This document shows positions 22,427 through 33,884 of a DNA stretch of 64,000 bases, in pieces; position 1 is the stretch's first letter, and each line of letters starts with the position of its first letter. The notes beneath the pieces were generated by a model, which saw nothing but the letters and a program-made list of their open reading frames with translations, was not told where the DNA came from and did no database searches. This DNA comes from Guyanagaster necrorhizus. Lineage: Eukaryota > Basidiomycota > Agaricomycetes > Agaricales > Physalacriaceae. The position numbers and the translations under genes are program-made. The DNA lies in NCBI RefSeq assembly GCF_019112545.1, contig NW_025064906.1, forward strand, positions 515,038 to 579,037. Direction: 5' to 3'.

Positions 22427-23441
22427 CTAGTAAAAAACTTTGGATGCAAACGCAGAAATACTATCTACCACTTCGGCCTCGTTATCATAGAAAAACGCAT
22501 GACTTCCGCCCTCGACGACATGAACGTCTAAATTCTTGTAATACGGCCTCATCTCTTCAACCACGACAGCTCCATTAACCTGCTGGTCGGCCGTACCGCT
22601 CAAAACCAGCATCGGAAGCCCGTCCCTCCCAAGCTCATAGAGTTTCTCTGGATTCTGCGGTCGCGAGACCACGTTGTTGCACACCTTTGGGGGCTGCAGC
22701 AGTGCGCTCCCGAGGCAGGACGTCTTGAAGCTGAATGGCACATTTTTGGGGTCGGTAAAGAGAGAGTCGACAAACGCAATGGTGGCCTTGGCATTCAGAT
22801 TGACGTCGTCTGCTCTGAAGAGACTGGGGAGGAAGCCGAGGACGGTCGACGTTCCGACGCGTCCCATGATTGGTCCGATGAAGGGCAGTCCTGCTAGGTA
22901 GACCACTCCTGCGAGAGTGTCCTTGGGGAGGTGCGCTGCGATGTCGCATACGATGGCGCCTATATAAGTACGTGAGTAGGAGAACAGCACAGGAAAGGAG
23001 GGGGGGAGTTACACCCAAGGCTCCTGTAAGGATTGCATAAGTTTTATTGTCAATTAGGCCAAGTCAATACGTACCATCCGACAAAGATTGGCTTTGAGAT
23101 CTTGAAGGCGCGCGCTACAGCCCTGAAGTCTTCTGCGAAGATCTCAGAGGAATAATCATCCAATGATTCCGGCATCGCGCTTCGCCCATGCCCGCGCATA
23201 TCATATCTAACCTACAGGGAACTCCTGAGCCGAGAGTGCTCCAGATAATGAAAGGACGACGAACGAGATAGAAGTTTTCCGTCAACTTTGGATTGGCAAA
23301 GAGATTGTCAAACACAGCACCACTCAAGGAAAGGCCGTGAACGAAGACGAGGCACGGTTTCGTTGGATCGCCAGATGCATCGGCATAGATCAACGCGCCA
23401 TCCTTGGAGGGAACGAGCTGAGCATTACTAGAAGTTAGCAT
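22427..23441 (-). CDS. Alpha/beta-hydrolase fold enzyme
   Basis: Esterase- or haloperoxidase-like hydrolase of about 290 aa. Exons on the minus strand: 23441 to the donor after NFYLV, then RYDMRGHGRSAMPESLDD up to the donor after FVGW, a tiny exon encoding SLG, and the last exon starting GAIVCDIAAHLP. Oxyanion segment: VFVHGLSLSG. The nucleophile elbow GWSLGG (GxSxG) is assembled across two introns. The likely acid Asp is in LVLSGTADQQVNG and the His is in VVEGGSHAFFYDN. It ends SISAFASKVFY at 22427. All junctions keep the frame, so it looks intact. The substrate is not predictable. Start at 23441 (MLTSSNAQLVPSKDG) precedes the first beta-strands. Confidence 0.83.
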
Positions 23442-23619
23442 GTTTGGGGTTAATGCAGTCCTTGATCAGCTCCCGCGACTATATTATGTACATGAGTTGC
23501 ATGTAATTGAAACTGATGGATTTCAAGTCACACTCTCCGTTCACACCGGCGTCCTGGGTATAGTACTTGTCCACAAAATTTCGGTATAAAATAAAATTTT
23601 ACCTATATCTGTTCCGAAA

Positions 23620-23775
23620 ACAATAGACCAGGCATACCTGAACTATTGGTTTAGGTGTCGATTTCATGTCACGTCTGAAACCAATAGAATAGTTCCGGAC
23701 TGTCTGAAACTACAGATCACATGATATCAGATGGTCCGGAACTATTGGTTTCGGACACGACCATGAAATCAGATG
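23620..23775. repeat. Short inverted-repeat (hairpin) element
   Basis: The plus strand at 23673-23700 (gtctgaaaccaat...agttccggac) is the imperfect reverse complement of 23734-23756 (gtccggaactattggtttcggac). A further pair (gatttcatgtc near 23660, gaccatgaaatc near 23760) extends the palindrome outward. The core gaactattggttt also occurs near 23640 in direct orientation. It sits upstream of the hydrolase start and resembles a small MITE-like or hairpin-forming repeat. No transposase is present. Confidence 0.6.
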
Positions 23776-24360
23776 CTCAAGAACGTGGCACTAGATTTCG
23801 AAATTCTGACCGTGAAAGTTCCCATGTATAGCGGAGCGAAAGACAAACGGCATGGGCGCTCATGGGCGTCGGTTAGAACGAGTTGGCAATGCTTCAACCC
23901 GGGAGCAAATAGTAAGTAGCAGCAGAAGGGCATGCACTTTGTCCTGTACGGCCGCCTTGTGGAATAACTTCCACAACGCAAGACTAAGGACATGGGAGGA
24001 TAAAATGAGACGTGCAAGTAGTACTTCGTACTTGCTTCGACCAGGGTTCGAAAGTTTAACAACTCGCTTGCAGCACAAATTAGGAAAGTAATTTGAAATC
24101 CGCGTTGATCCCGGCTTTTCTGCAGTTGTCAGTGACTCTCGGGCACCAGGGGATTCTAGGTGATTACGGGCGGACGGAAAGTATGTAGTTCAACGTCATA
24201 CTCTTCTATCAGTCAGAGGTTGGGACACCAAGAAATTGCCGAATTTCTTTCTTACCCAAGGCGATATGTTGAGGCCGGACGGCGGTGAAAATCGTGGATA
24301 CATATACTTGTCGCTTGCGAATGGCGTTACATGTATACCACGTAATAAAGCCCTCGAAGC

Positions 24361-25098
24361 ATGCCTTCTAGTCCAACTATACCGCTGGTTCGCAGTAAGT
24401 TGTCTCTGAACTCTCGCTGAGAGCAGGGATTCAAGTTGTGTCTCGATAGCTGCAATTTATGTGCTTCCAGTTCTTGCTATAATCATCATCCTCTTCCGCC
24501 TATGCGTTCGCTACACCAAGGGGAAGCTATAGTGGGACGATGCTTGGGCATTTATCTCTGCCCTTCTGTCGATCATTTTCGTAGTTGTCGCACTCCTCCA
24601 TGATGATGATCATCCTGGTAAGTTTCGCTTCATTACGGCAAGGTCGAGTTTCTCATAGTTTCCCTCAGTGTCACAGATTGTTAAAGTCGGTATTTACTAT
24701 ATGTAAGTGCTATCCTTCTAGTATGTATGCTGCGAACTAACGAATAACGGAATAGGTGTGCTCAGTTCTTCTAGTATGCCGTGATTTGGAAAGTGATGTC
24801 GAATCGACCTTGGACCGTATGTGTTGAACTGAACTTGCGCTTACAGGACAGCTCGTCTCTCCATTCTTTTTACCATAATTCGGCTTTCCATTGGTCGGAT
24901 GAGACGGATACTCACCATCGTCTCGTTTCTTTTCTTCCTGCCGTGGATTGTTCTCTCTGCTCAGGTCTGGTGTGTTTGTGAGAGTAAGCCGGGATGGAAG
25001 GATGCGAAGCTTCCACAACTCCCGATAACATGTATCAGTCGACGATGTTTGGACTTTCATCCTCCTCCATTCCCCAGGAGGAATGAAGTTGTACCATA
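24361..25098 (+). pseudogene. Rhodopsin-domain integral membrane protein relic
   Basis: Resembles the fungal multi-helix membrane proteins with a rhodopsin-like domain found near secondary-metabolite or cell-surface genes. Starts MPSSPTIPLVR, splices to IAAIYVLPVLAIIIILFRLC...VRYTKGKL, then meets TAG at 24530-24532 where the family has a second Trp before WDDAWAF. Downstream helices are recognisable: FISALLSIIFVVVALLHDDD, ILFTIIRLSIGRMRRIL and IVSFLFFLPWIVLSAQVWCV, followed by CESKPGWKDAKLPQL. The rest of the seven-helix domain is absent. A Trp-to-stop change plus truncation indicates a pseudogene. Confidence 0.55.
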
Positions 25099-25601
25099 AA
25101 AATACTTCTTTTTTGACGTTAGCAACAGCCTCCGTCTCGTAATTGAAATGTGTCCAGAAGTTGTAGATGCTAATGTCGCACCCCCTTCCTGAACAAACTA
25201 GCTTGTCTTTCTCCCACGCTCGCGCCAGGAAACATAACGGACCATTCTCGTCACAGCCTGGTCAGAAGATCAAATTGAATGACCTCAGAGGGAGGACAGG
25301 AAAAAGGCTTAGCTTCTGGGGGGGGGAGCAAAACCGTTTCGTGTGGCTGTTAGAACAGGACTGTGTCAAAGCACCGGTTAAGGTTTACGTTGCAGAGGAA
25401 GGCGAGGATTATTTCTTATGCCGAAAGAGGAGCAAGAAGATCTGGGTGCCGAGAGTAAAAGTCATGCGAGTGTATTTAATACCAGTATCTTCAGGCCAGG
25501 ATCCATCCAGTCAGACAGGTCACTAAAAATCGATTTCTTGTACACGCACATACATCATTACGTAAAAGCTCAACTACGGGCCATCCACAGTCACGATTCG
25601 A

Positions 25602-26974
25602 TCAGGGTTTGATGGGTTGCAAAGCAGGTTGTTTCGCCATCTTGGCGGCCGACGTAAGGAGGAAAGAATAACTTGTTCCGTCGCCCTGTCCTTCATCAGA
25701 CCAAAATACCAAAAAAAAGAGGGTAAAACAAAGCTCACAATCATTGTCGTAGGGAAACCAGGATCAAAAGGCACAGCGCTGTCCAAGTAATCGATCTGCT
25801 CTTTGGACAACGCAATATCCAACGCCTCTACGTTGGCCTTGAGGTGTTCCACTTTTCGGCCACCGATGATCGGGAAGACATAGGGTGCTTTATGCATCAC
25901 GTACGCGATCGCCACTACACCCGCACTCATCAGAAATCGTTGGCACAAATCTAGGATGGGTTCCGACTCACCCGCCGCGACATTAGACCCTACGCCAACC
26001 TCACCCGCCACCTTCTCCAATGCTCTGGACGCCGTTATCTCCACCTCCGTACGTTCCCAATTCGGATCCCGCATTGTACGTCCCTTCTCTCCGGTGTCCC
26101 TCCGTCGCTGTTCCTCTGCGTCCGTTCGTAGCTTCCCTTGCCCGAGTACACCCCACGGAGACAGCGCCATGCCAAATGATTTAGCCATGGGGATAATGTC
26201 ACGCTCAAACGAGCGATCCAATATACTCCATTTACCCTGGTAGACGATGAATGGTGTCTTCCCGTGATCCATAGCGTACTGGTTCGCTTGAGAGACGATC
26301 CATGCGGGGGTATCGGAGACCCCGAGATAAAGGACCTTCTGTGCGGCGACGAGATTGTGCAGACTGTCCATGACTTCCGGTATCGACGTCTCGTAGTCCC
26401 ACCAGTGAAGGTATAGGATGTCGATGTACGACGTTCGGAGTTTCTTGAGACTCGCCTCTACGCTGATGTGCATAGACTTGGTGTTGTTCCCCACGTAATT
26501 GACCTTTTGTGCAACAGCGTCGTCCCCGCGCTTGTAGTTTGTGCTATACTGTAAAGGTGCCAAATCAGACCTTGAGCATGGAATAATAAATGTGTGCAGA
26601 TTCCGGACATGCCTTCGTCGCAATGATCAGCTGATCACGTATTCCTCTTTGTTCCGCCCACTCGCCGATGAACTCTTCAGACGTCTCGTCCTGGCTGTAT
26701 GATGTAGGATTCAGAAGAGGAATGGCGTGAAAGGGCCAGTAGCTTACTAGGTGTTCGCAGTGTCGATAAAGTTTCCGCCCATGTCATAATACGCGTCCAG
26801 GAGCTTGAAGCTAGATTCTTTATTCATCGATCCCATACCATAGGCCTCCCATTTATCACCGACACTCATAGCACCGAGTGCCAGAGGAGATACCCTCACC
26901 CCTGCGCGAGAGGACAGGACACGATAGATACCGAGCTTGGTAGGAGGATCGTTGGCGGCTGCGAAGAGAGACAT
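25602..26974 (-). CDS. Aldo-keto reductase (aryl-alcohol dehydrogenase type)
   Basis: NADP-dependent oxidoreductase of the fungal AAD-like AKR9 group, probably reducing aromatic aldehydes. Starts [20 protein letters not shown]. Exon 1 ends at DTANTY, exon 2 is [20 protein letters not shown] then QLIIATK, and the large exon follows. Catalytic tetrad candidates: Asp and Tyr in [10 protein letters not shown], Lys in IIATKY, His in DILYLHWWD. Cofactor-binding segments [10 protein letters not shown] and [19 protein letters not shown] are present. The last exon reads [20 protein letters not shown] to the stop at 25602. Intron 2 begins with GC (AAG|GCATGT), apparently a GC-AG intron. About 20 extra residues after VGVGSN relative to family memory may be a retained intron in my model. 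Otherwise intact. Confidence 0.83.
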
Positions 26975-27552
26975 GATGGGCTGGTTGTGATAGTACAATG
27001 ACCGCTCCAGGCCATATTATATATGCGAGACAAGGTTATGTTTGTAAGCCTTGAGCCATCAGTCAGCAGCGGTGGTAGCTGGCGGCAGTGAGAACTGAGG
27101 AACGATTGAATGGAAGCAAAACTATCCAGCGAAACTCGCAGCCGATGGTCTACGCAATATGTTTCGGCAAGGAAACGATGACGAAAGCCGAAATTTGTCA
27201 TTGTCTAGAGCAAAAACCATAGCAAACCGCCCCGCCTCATGCCTTCATTCTCACTTATCAAAGAGAATAAGGAAATAATTAGCACCGAAGAGCCCCACCC
27301 TAATCGTCATCAACGGATCACATGGGCGGTGGTCTTACCTCGACTTTTCGGACGATACGTTCATCCCACTGAGATCTTGCGTGTGGCCATTCTTGTTCCA
27401 CCACTGTCCATTAAAGCTCAGGAATTTCTCGATGAGCCCTGGTTCGCAACTTGGGCCAAGCATCCACCTGAAGTCGTGTTATCGATGCTCGCGCATAAAT
27501 CTCGGTGACCACACCAATTTACCGGGTTGGGGATGCTAACATCGCACCCAGA

Positions 27553-27915
27553 TTAACCGGTCCGGTCGCATATCCGCCCACGGCTCGTGCTCGAGGAAAC
27601 GCAAAGGACCGCTGTCGTAACAGTCTGGCAGGACAAGGGGGGCCTCCGAAGGTTTTGTGGAAGCTGACTTTGGGTCCTTCGAGAAATGATGGGAAGAAAG
27701 GATTCCTTCTGGCCTGAGATTAGGTTCGGTGAAGGGAGATTTGTACTACCGGGAGCGTTTCGTGTGGGACTGGGCGGAACTTTTGCCTCGAGCGAGTCAA
27801 CGACTTCATGGGTGGCACACATCATTCGGTCGAGATAAAAGAACCGCCACCTGCACTCCGATTTGCCACAGCGAGAAGGACAAGTGTACATCGTCATAGA
27901 TTGGGTCGTCCACAA
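27553..27915 (-). pseudogene. Fragment of the block B zinc-finger gene family
   Basis: A short stretch around 27845-27810 on the minus strand (VQVAVLLSRPND in one frame) matches the conserved VQVAILLPYPNDD segment of the gene at 39384-38663. Flanking sequence has little further similarity and the frame is broken. It is one of four dispersed copies in the window (also 31.6-31.95, 38.66-39.4 and 61.0-61.8 kb). Confidence 0.45.
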
Positions 27916-28479
27916 CCTGGAGAGACCGGTCCTGGCGCTTCAACAATGTCGAATGCGTGGCTTGAGTATTTTACTGCAAGGATGCTGCGTTATAATTTCC
28001 GGGGTTGATAGAGCTACTGGTCGTTGGTGTTGAGCATTTCATAGAAAGCTAGGGAACAGCTTGATAAGAGTACGTCCATCGCGAGGGAAGCGACGATTGG
28101 TCCATAGTGGGTGAGGGTGGATGCTCGATTTACAGTGATTCTGGTATTCAAGAGTTGTAGCTGTGGGGAGGCTAAGTATTGGAGTAAAAAATGAGCCAAG
28201 AAGGCAAGAATACAATTACTAACCGGGGGGGTTCACGATAAAATTCCAGCACAAGTCCATTCCAAACGATCCTTATTTTGCGTTAAGGTTTCCATTAGGC
28301 GACTCCTTCTGGGCCGGCATAGCAAACGGCGATGAACAAGGGTGTGCCGTCTGTAATATCTTTGTGTCTGTCTTCTGAATCGTCAGAGTCGAGCAGTAGG
28401 GCAGGAGAAGAAAGCCAATGGAACAGTCGCTATTAGTTGAAATTTAGCAGGCGAGGTTCTGATCAAAGTCACAATACTC

Positions 28480-28620
28480 ACCATGTAGCCATTGCCTTCC
28501 GTCCATGCCGTCTTGTAACTCTTTGTTAGGATCGCAGCCCTTCCACAGTGACATTTCAACCGACCGTTGTGCTCGCCAAAGGAAACTTGATTTTTCGACA
28601 TTGGAGAGGATGGCATGATG
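28480..28620 (-). other. Possible GRF-type zinc-finger exon
   Basis: A minus-strand frame contains GEHNGRLKCHCGRAAILTKS then YKTAWTEGNG, resembling the CxCG...A...T...N.G start of a GRF zinc finger. The downstream Cys-rich half is not found in an obvious spliced frame. It lies just upstream of, and divergent from, the APH-type relic. Probably a fragment. Confidence 0.3.
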
Positions 28621-28765
28621 GTTTTGACGTTTGAACCCCCAAAACAGGGCCCGGCCATCGCTCAGATACGGCCATCACGTGACACCGTTCTGGCTCATGG
28701 CCACACTTCAGGACGCGGTGCAAAGTCTTACGCTGCACTCCTCTGAGAAACATCATGGGGTATCC

Positions 28766-29788
28766 ATGTCATCGTACGACTTCTTTGACGATTCCTCCTC
28801 GCATATCAGCCGCCGACCAGAAACGTTCCCCTCATCCATCGATTTATTGACCGATGACCAAGTCAAAGCGCTCATTGATGCAGCAGTGAGTCACAACAAC
28901 GCGATAGGGATCAGACACAACCCAGGCATCAGCTGGATGCCCACCACCGCATGGAGAATCGCCCCAGACGCCGCCGCGAAGAAAGCCAATCCTCACGAAC
29001 CGTACTTGATGACATACGTCGCCTCACGGTCGACATCCATCCGCGTTCCAAACGTGCGGCGCATTCTTCCCATGCACAAGAAAGAATCATTGCCGGGCCA
29101 TTATTCGATATGGCTTGTGATGGATGGACTATCGACGGTGATGAAATGGAGACGGCATGGCCAAAGATGAGCTGGTGGAATCGTTTGTGGACTGTATGGA
29201 GGCTGCGGAAATCCGTTCGGGAACTGCACCGGATTCCTATTCCCAGACCCAACGTCCCAGGCCCGTTCGATTCCACTGGTAAAGCTTTGGCTTGCAGCGG
29301 ATATTATTTCACCGAAACCGGGGCGGGGACCTTTCGAATCGTACAGCGCCATGGCAGACTGGTTCGACCATCGCCGCTACTCCCTCCTCGTAGATCTGCA
29401 TATGAACTACGGGAGTTTCGAACCACATTTGTATCCCATGTTCGACATTTCCCATCCTCTTGTCCTATGTCATATGGACCTTAATATGCGCAATATTATC
29501 GTGGACAAGAGAGGTGACGTGTGGATAGTCGATTGGGGCATGGCCGGCGCGTTCCCTCCGTGGTTTGAGTACACCAACATGGTTTTATTTGCAAGGGCTG
29601 CCATAAAAGAACGTCGTTTGCCAAAATCATGGTCGCTTTTTGCGCCTTTTATTGCTGGTTATTATCAGTGGTACGAGGCAGAGTATCTTCGTCGTCTGGA
29701 ATATGCCTTTTGTAGATCGTGGCTTGATCATCCGAAAGGATATTTTGAGAGGTTGAGGTTGGATATCACGTATCGACGAGTCCATTGA
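28766..29788 (+). pseudogene. Aminoglycoside-phosphotransferase-like kinase, two frameshifts
   Basis: Fungal APH-domain small-molecule kinase homologue. Starts MSSYDFFDDSSSHISRRP and is open to GHYSIWLVMD near 29120. The continuation IDGDEMETAWPKMSW...LHRIPIPRPNVPGP lies in another frame. A second shift near 29330 (extra A in GCGGGGACC) is needed to reach SYSAMADWFDHRRYSLLVDL. The catalytic core is well preserved: LCHMDLNMRNIIVDKRGD with the HxDxxxxN Brenner motif, then WIVDWGMAGAFPPWFEY with the metal-binding Asp. It ends DITYRRVH at 29788. With no canonical introns at the shift sites, two indels are the simplest reading. A sequencing error remains possible because conserved motifs survive in all three pieces. 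Confidence 0.68.
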
Positions 29789-30504
29789 GTGCTACACATA
29801 GATGTTCGAATTCTCTACCATCCACGCAACTTGCGTCGTGATGGGCGACGATCGAGTTCCAGCTGCACATTTCCGTCTCTTCCTTCAGATCAAGGGTAGG
29901 ATGGAATCGATTATGCTGAACTCGTTTGGAGCAACATCCCAGGGAATAACACAGCTTTATATCACCCTGTGTAACTTTCCATTAGCATGAAGATCCCTGT
30001 TCCTTCCTCGCAGGGCACGTTCTACTAGCATATACTTACATGTTACTTACAAGATTGCCGTGAATACCCGTGTATCCATGTTGCTGTAATGAATCTCTGC
30101 ACACGCCATCGTCGTGACCGTGAAAAGAATGCAACTTCGGTGACGTGAGGCTAGTATGACGTGGTCAGAAGCAGAGCTCCCGTTGTTCCTCATACCGGAC
30201 AGAGGAGTGCAAAGCGTTGTGTGATGAAGTGGAGGCCGCGGTTGTTCAACACGGAGAAGAATGAGAGGTGATGTGAGGTGATAGTTGGTCCGGCTCGGGT
30301 AGAAAACGACGTGTCAACTGACTTTGTGCAAGTTCCAGAAACGGTTCCGTTCCAAGAACTGACTCCAGTTGGACGGACAAACAGGTTATTCAGCCCTCGG
30401 GTCCCTCGACACATCGCTTCCCCGACGATTTCATTCTCTCCTGGAGTCTCCTCTACATGCACGATAAGATAATAAATATCAGATGCTTTCTCTTTCCTCA
30501 GATG

Positions 30505-31532
30505 TCAAATGCCAAGCACCTCGGTCAGGCTCTGCTCACACGGCCCCAAGAACACGAAATCTGCTTCATCGGCATGATTGCCCAGTTCGACATTGAACAA
30601 AGCAACCTTGCCCCCACGGGCCTTGACTCTTCCTCCAATCTTCGACGCGGGCTGAACCTGAACGGTCGGTCGGCGTGAGCATAATGATCTTCAGCACACA
30701 GCGCTGGAACATACAACAGCAGAGGTCCCCACTATGATACAGAGATCAGCCTCATCAGCTAGCCGCATTATCTCATAAATGCGATGCGGTCGTTCGCCAA
30801 ACCATACAACTCCAGGCCGACAGAGTTGGCCACATTTCGGGCATCGAGGGAGGTCCGACCGGCGCACCATAGGTTCAGGACCGCCAGCTCCAAATACGAG
30901 CTCAGTGCCTTTGAGAGCCGGACAGATTGGAGAGTTGTAGTTTGTTTCGCGAAAGTCGCAGTCATGAGCGGTACAGACAACGTCGAAGAGCCGTCCGTGC
31001 ATCTCTATGGGATACGGGACATCTGTCTCGTGGTAATCCTTCATGGTTTCCTCGAGAGCGCGAGTGCACAAGCCGTCCACATTCTGAGTAATGTGCGTAA
31101 ACTTGGAATTGGGAGAGATGCTCTGGCGAATGCGTGGAATGGTCAATGGAGCGAGAATGTAGTGAGCGGCATTTGGAGCAACATTAAGGACTCTGGTAGT
31201 GACAAAACGATGCTGCGAGTGAACACACCACAGGATGAACCCGTATGAGTACTCACTGTTCTCGCCTATAATGAAAGAACTGCCAGACTCGAGCTTGATT
31301 TTCAGCAAAAGCTGAAGGGGTGGCTAGAGATGCCGAGTCATATTTACGCCAGAGGCCCCCGCTACCTCTAAAAGTGGGAATTCCTGAAAAAAACTGTATC
31401 AGTTGTAATTCACAAACGACAAACTACAACCTAAGGCAAACCAGAAGCTACGGATAGACCAGCACCAGATAATACTATAATTTTCTCAGACGAAGAGAGG
31501 ATTTGTCGAAATTCTTCGACGTTGGATGACAT
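30505..31532 (-). CDS. Class III (SIRT5-like) NAD-dependent protein deacylase
   Basis: Removes acyl groups, probably succinyl- or malonyl-lysine as in SIRT5, using NAD. Starts [20 protein letters not shown]. Spliced motifs: [17 protein letters not shown] (NAD-binding), [36 protein letters not shown], and the catalytic His in [11 protein letters not shown]. The zinc-binding Cys pairs are VCTAHDC and [18 protein letters not shown]. Then come [33 protein letters not shown] and [18 protein letters not shown], with the stop at 30505. Four introns fit, though the first donor is a weak GTTTGC. The class III Ala-x(4)-Tyr-x(2)-Arg signature appears as [20 protein letters not shown]. No defect found, so I call it functional. 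Confidence 0.87.
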
Positions 31533-31539
31533 GGTGATT

Positions 31540-31970
31540 TGGGCTGGCGAACCCGTGGCAAATTCGAACACGCGTCCGTCGCGTGAGCACGACCGCACAG
31601 CCATAACGTGGATGCGCTTGCCTATCAGGGCGTTGTCTTATCATCTCGCGGTTCATAAGCCACCCACTTTTTATCTCTCGCGGCGCCAGTATACGGAGCG
31701 ACATGAATATCCAGACTCATCGCGGAATACATTTCCAGCAAGCTGCTGGGCTTCAAACGCCTGCACCATCGCCGACTTCGGTACTAGTATTGATGTCTCT
31801 CCCCTAAGCTGGAGCATCGAGACAAACCAGCCGTTCGTGCCGCTGTGGTGGCCGAACGTGCAGGTGAAGATTTTTCTACCCCTTCCAAATGATGATCGTC
31901 TTTCACGAAGACTTCCCGTCAAGACTCCTGGCCAATCCACCTTCACTTAATCTCAAGCCGCAACTCATGG
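31540..31970 (+). pseudogene. Fragment of the block B zinc-finger gene family
   Basis: Plus-strand frame with SRRQYTERHEYPDSSRN and WSIETNQPFVPLWWPNVQVK then IFLPLPNDDRLSRRLPVKTP. It is clearly homologous to the middle of the gene at 39384-38663 (IETNQPPVPLWPRKVQVAIL then LPYPNDDRRPRRITVPTPTP). The zinc-binding 3' part is missing. It lies against the 5' end of the sirtuin gene. Confidence 0.6.
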
Positions 31971-32099
31971 TTTTGTGCAATACTACCGCTCGAGAACTCT
32001 TCTTTCGTCGCAGAATCGAAATGGGGCAAGTGGTGAAACACTGGCCTTATAAATTCTGTGTTGGCGTTGAGGTCCCAGACAACCAATACCAACACCATC

Positions 32100-33091
32100 A
32101 TGCTGCCTTTCCTCCAAAATGACGCATGTCCTGGTGTTACCATAGAGCGAATACGCATTGACGATCTTTTTCACTTTGTCGCCGGCACCCTCATATACCT
32201 TCCTACTCAGGGGCTGCCATTTGACTCTAGCAGCACACAAGCGTTTTCGGAGGGCACCCTCATCTCCACCACGCCGGATTGTGTTAGCCAAAAAAGTCCT
32301 GCCCACTTTGCTATCCTAATATCTATCGATACAGACTCGGTGGTCTTCCCCGAGCCTTCTACCTCCCGCCGAGCGCCGAAAGAGGCGTACCGTGTCACAT
32401 ATTTTCCGATTGTCTCATACTCTCATGGAAACTATCCCAACATGGATGCTCTGTTGGATGGCCGCCCCGTTGGCGATTATCACCTCCCTGTGGCTCACAG
32501 CCAGGACATCATCACTCCACCCCCTTTCCCTACCGACAACACTTACAGCCACCCCTGGGGCCAGGTCGTTTTGGACTGCGAAGCCCGGAGAAACCCAATA
32601 GCTAGGCGGTCTTGGATAATTGCGCAGAGGGTTCAAGGGCTGTACCCTTCTGAGATGAAGGTTAGCACATATTTACAATCTTTTTTGGGGGGCGATGTTG
32701 ATATTTTTGAGCACAGATCCGCAGGGTCGTAGGTGTCAAAGCGTCTTTTCTAGTCATCCAAAGAGTTTGGCGCCTTGCTCAAGAACTCTCCTCTCCAGCT
32801 CTACGGCTGTCGGGTTCGGGTCCCAGTGGGCAGGGCGATGTTACTGAAGGAGATTCTGAATGGATTGGGCATGAGGCTGGGGGTCACCGTGAGTGCGTCA
32901 GCCCCTACACGGTGTTTGGAGGGGGCGGCGAGGACAGTGGAGACTGGGACGTCGACGACTACGATGAAGGTGAAGGCGATCTTGAATGGTTCAACAGTTT
33001 CTTCTCTGCAAGGATTGCACAAGATGCGGTTCGACGTAGTCGTTCTGTCGTTGCTGGCTGGCAGGAGCGGAATGCACGACGGGCCCTTTAA
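32100..33091 (+). CDS. Hypothetical protein, 311 aa, two exons
   Basis: I do not recognise the family. Exon 1 (32100-32660, MLPFLQNDACPGVTIERIRI...) and exon 2 (32717-33091, IRRVVGVKASFLVIQRVW...) join in phase across a GTTAGC...CACAG intron of 56 nt. The N-terminal half is low in charge with many Pro/Ser/Thr residues; the C-terminal half has an acidic Gly/Asp-rich stretch (GGGGEDSGDWDVDDYDEGEG) followed by a basic helix (ARIAQDAVRRSRSVVAGWQE). An alternative last intron from about 33047 to 33095 would replace the end with a hydrophobic tail (VIGVEVFFVLVLTLLCRTLG), making it a membrane protein. Either way a continuous model exists, so I favour a real gene. Confidence 0.42.
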
Positions 33092-33599
33092 CAGGTCATT
33101 GGTGTTGAGGTCTTCTTTGTTCTTGTGTTGACTCTTTTGTGTCGGACCCTCGGAATGAATTACATGGCGCGTATTGTGACTTTGTGTATTATTCGGCCTA
33201 TCATGATATCCTCTCATCTCATAGCGGTATTCTACCTCTAGCTGAAGCACTCTCTATTCTGAATAGAATAAAAATCCTCCTAGAGTTTTGTTACGCTTGC
33301 ATGAAAGGACAATGTACAAAAGGTCGGTAAGAACTCGGACAAACGGCGACAAGCTCTCTACGCTACATGCACCACCGGGGTTTCGATTCCTTCGAACCGC
33401 TAGGTTTCTAAGAGACCTCCTTTGGTCGCAACATCGAGAATCAGGTTCTACAGCTAAACGACAAGGGTTGTGGATGTTGAGCTGAGGGTATCCGAGTTGC
33501 AGCATTCTTAGCAATCCATTTCTGCGATATACCGGCGAACCTACATTCTCTATCTCGTACGCCATTTGCGACGCAACATGTCACGACGACGCAGTGATA

Positions 33600-33772
33600 C
33601 TAACATTCAATGTCGCAATCCTTCGAGATATTCCAACTGACGGTGCTCTGATTATGGTGAGACTAGCTCAGCCATGCACAATTGCGTTCTGCGAAAAAGG
33701 CGTGGACGATGAGCAACGAAAATGTTGTTGATGGTCTGTCCAGAATGGAAGCATCAAAACTCAATGATTGAT
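33600..33772 (+). pseudogene. Decayed 3' end of a TauD-type dioxygenase
   Basis: In block A copy 2 the sequence beyond the transporter stop, read on the plus strand, aligns with the last exon of the dioxygenase at 9742-8069. The end ...catcaaaactcaatgattgattcg matches the intact gene's ...aaactcgatgattgattc with its stop. The preceding ttctgcgaaaaaggcgtggacgatga resembles its ...ttgctgaaaagccattcttcgatccg. The frame is not conserved and upstream catalytic parts are unrecognisable. It is a remnant left after the block duplication. Confidence 0.6.
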
Positions 33773-33884
33773 TCGTTGTAAATACACAGATGTAACACGG
33801 ACAAGTAAACAAAAAGTTACGGCCACATAGCCTGTTATGTGTCACCTTTTGAACCGTAACCCTGAAATAGAACAGATCTGCTGT

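Noticed and set aside
24035..24065. ggttcgaa resembling a tRNA B-box
   Set aside because: No A-box upstream and no foldable cloverleaf.
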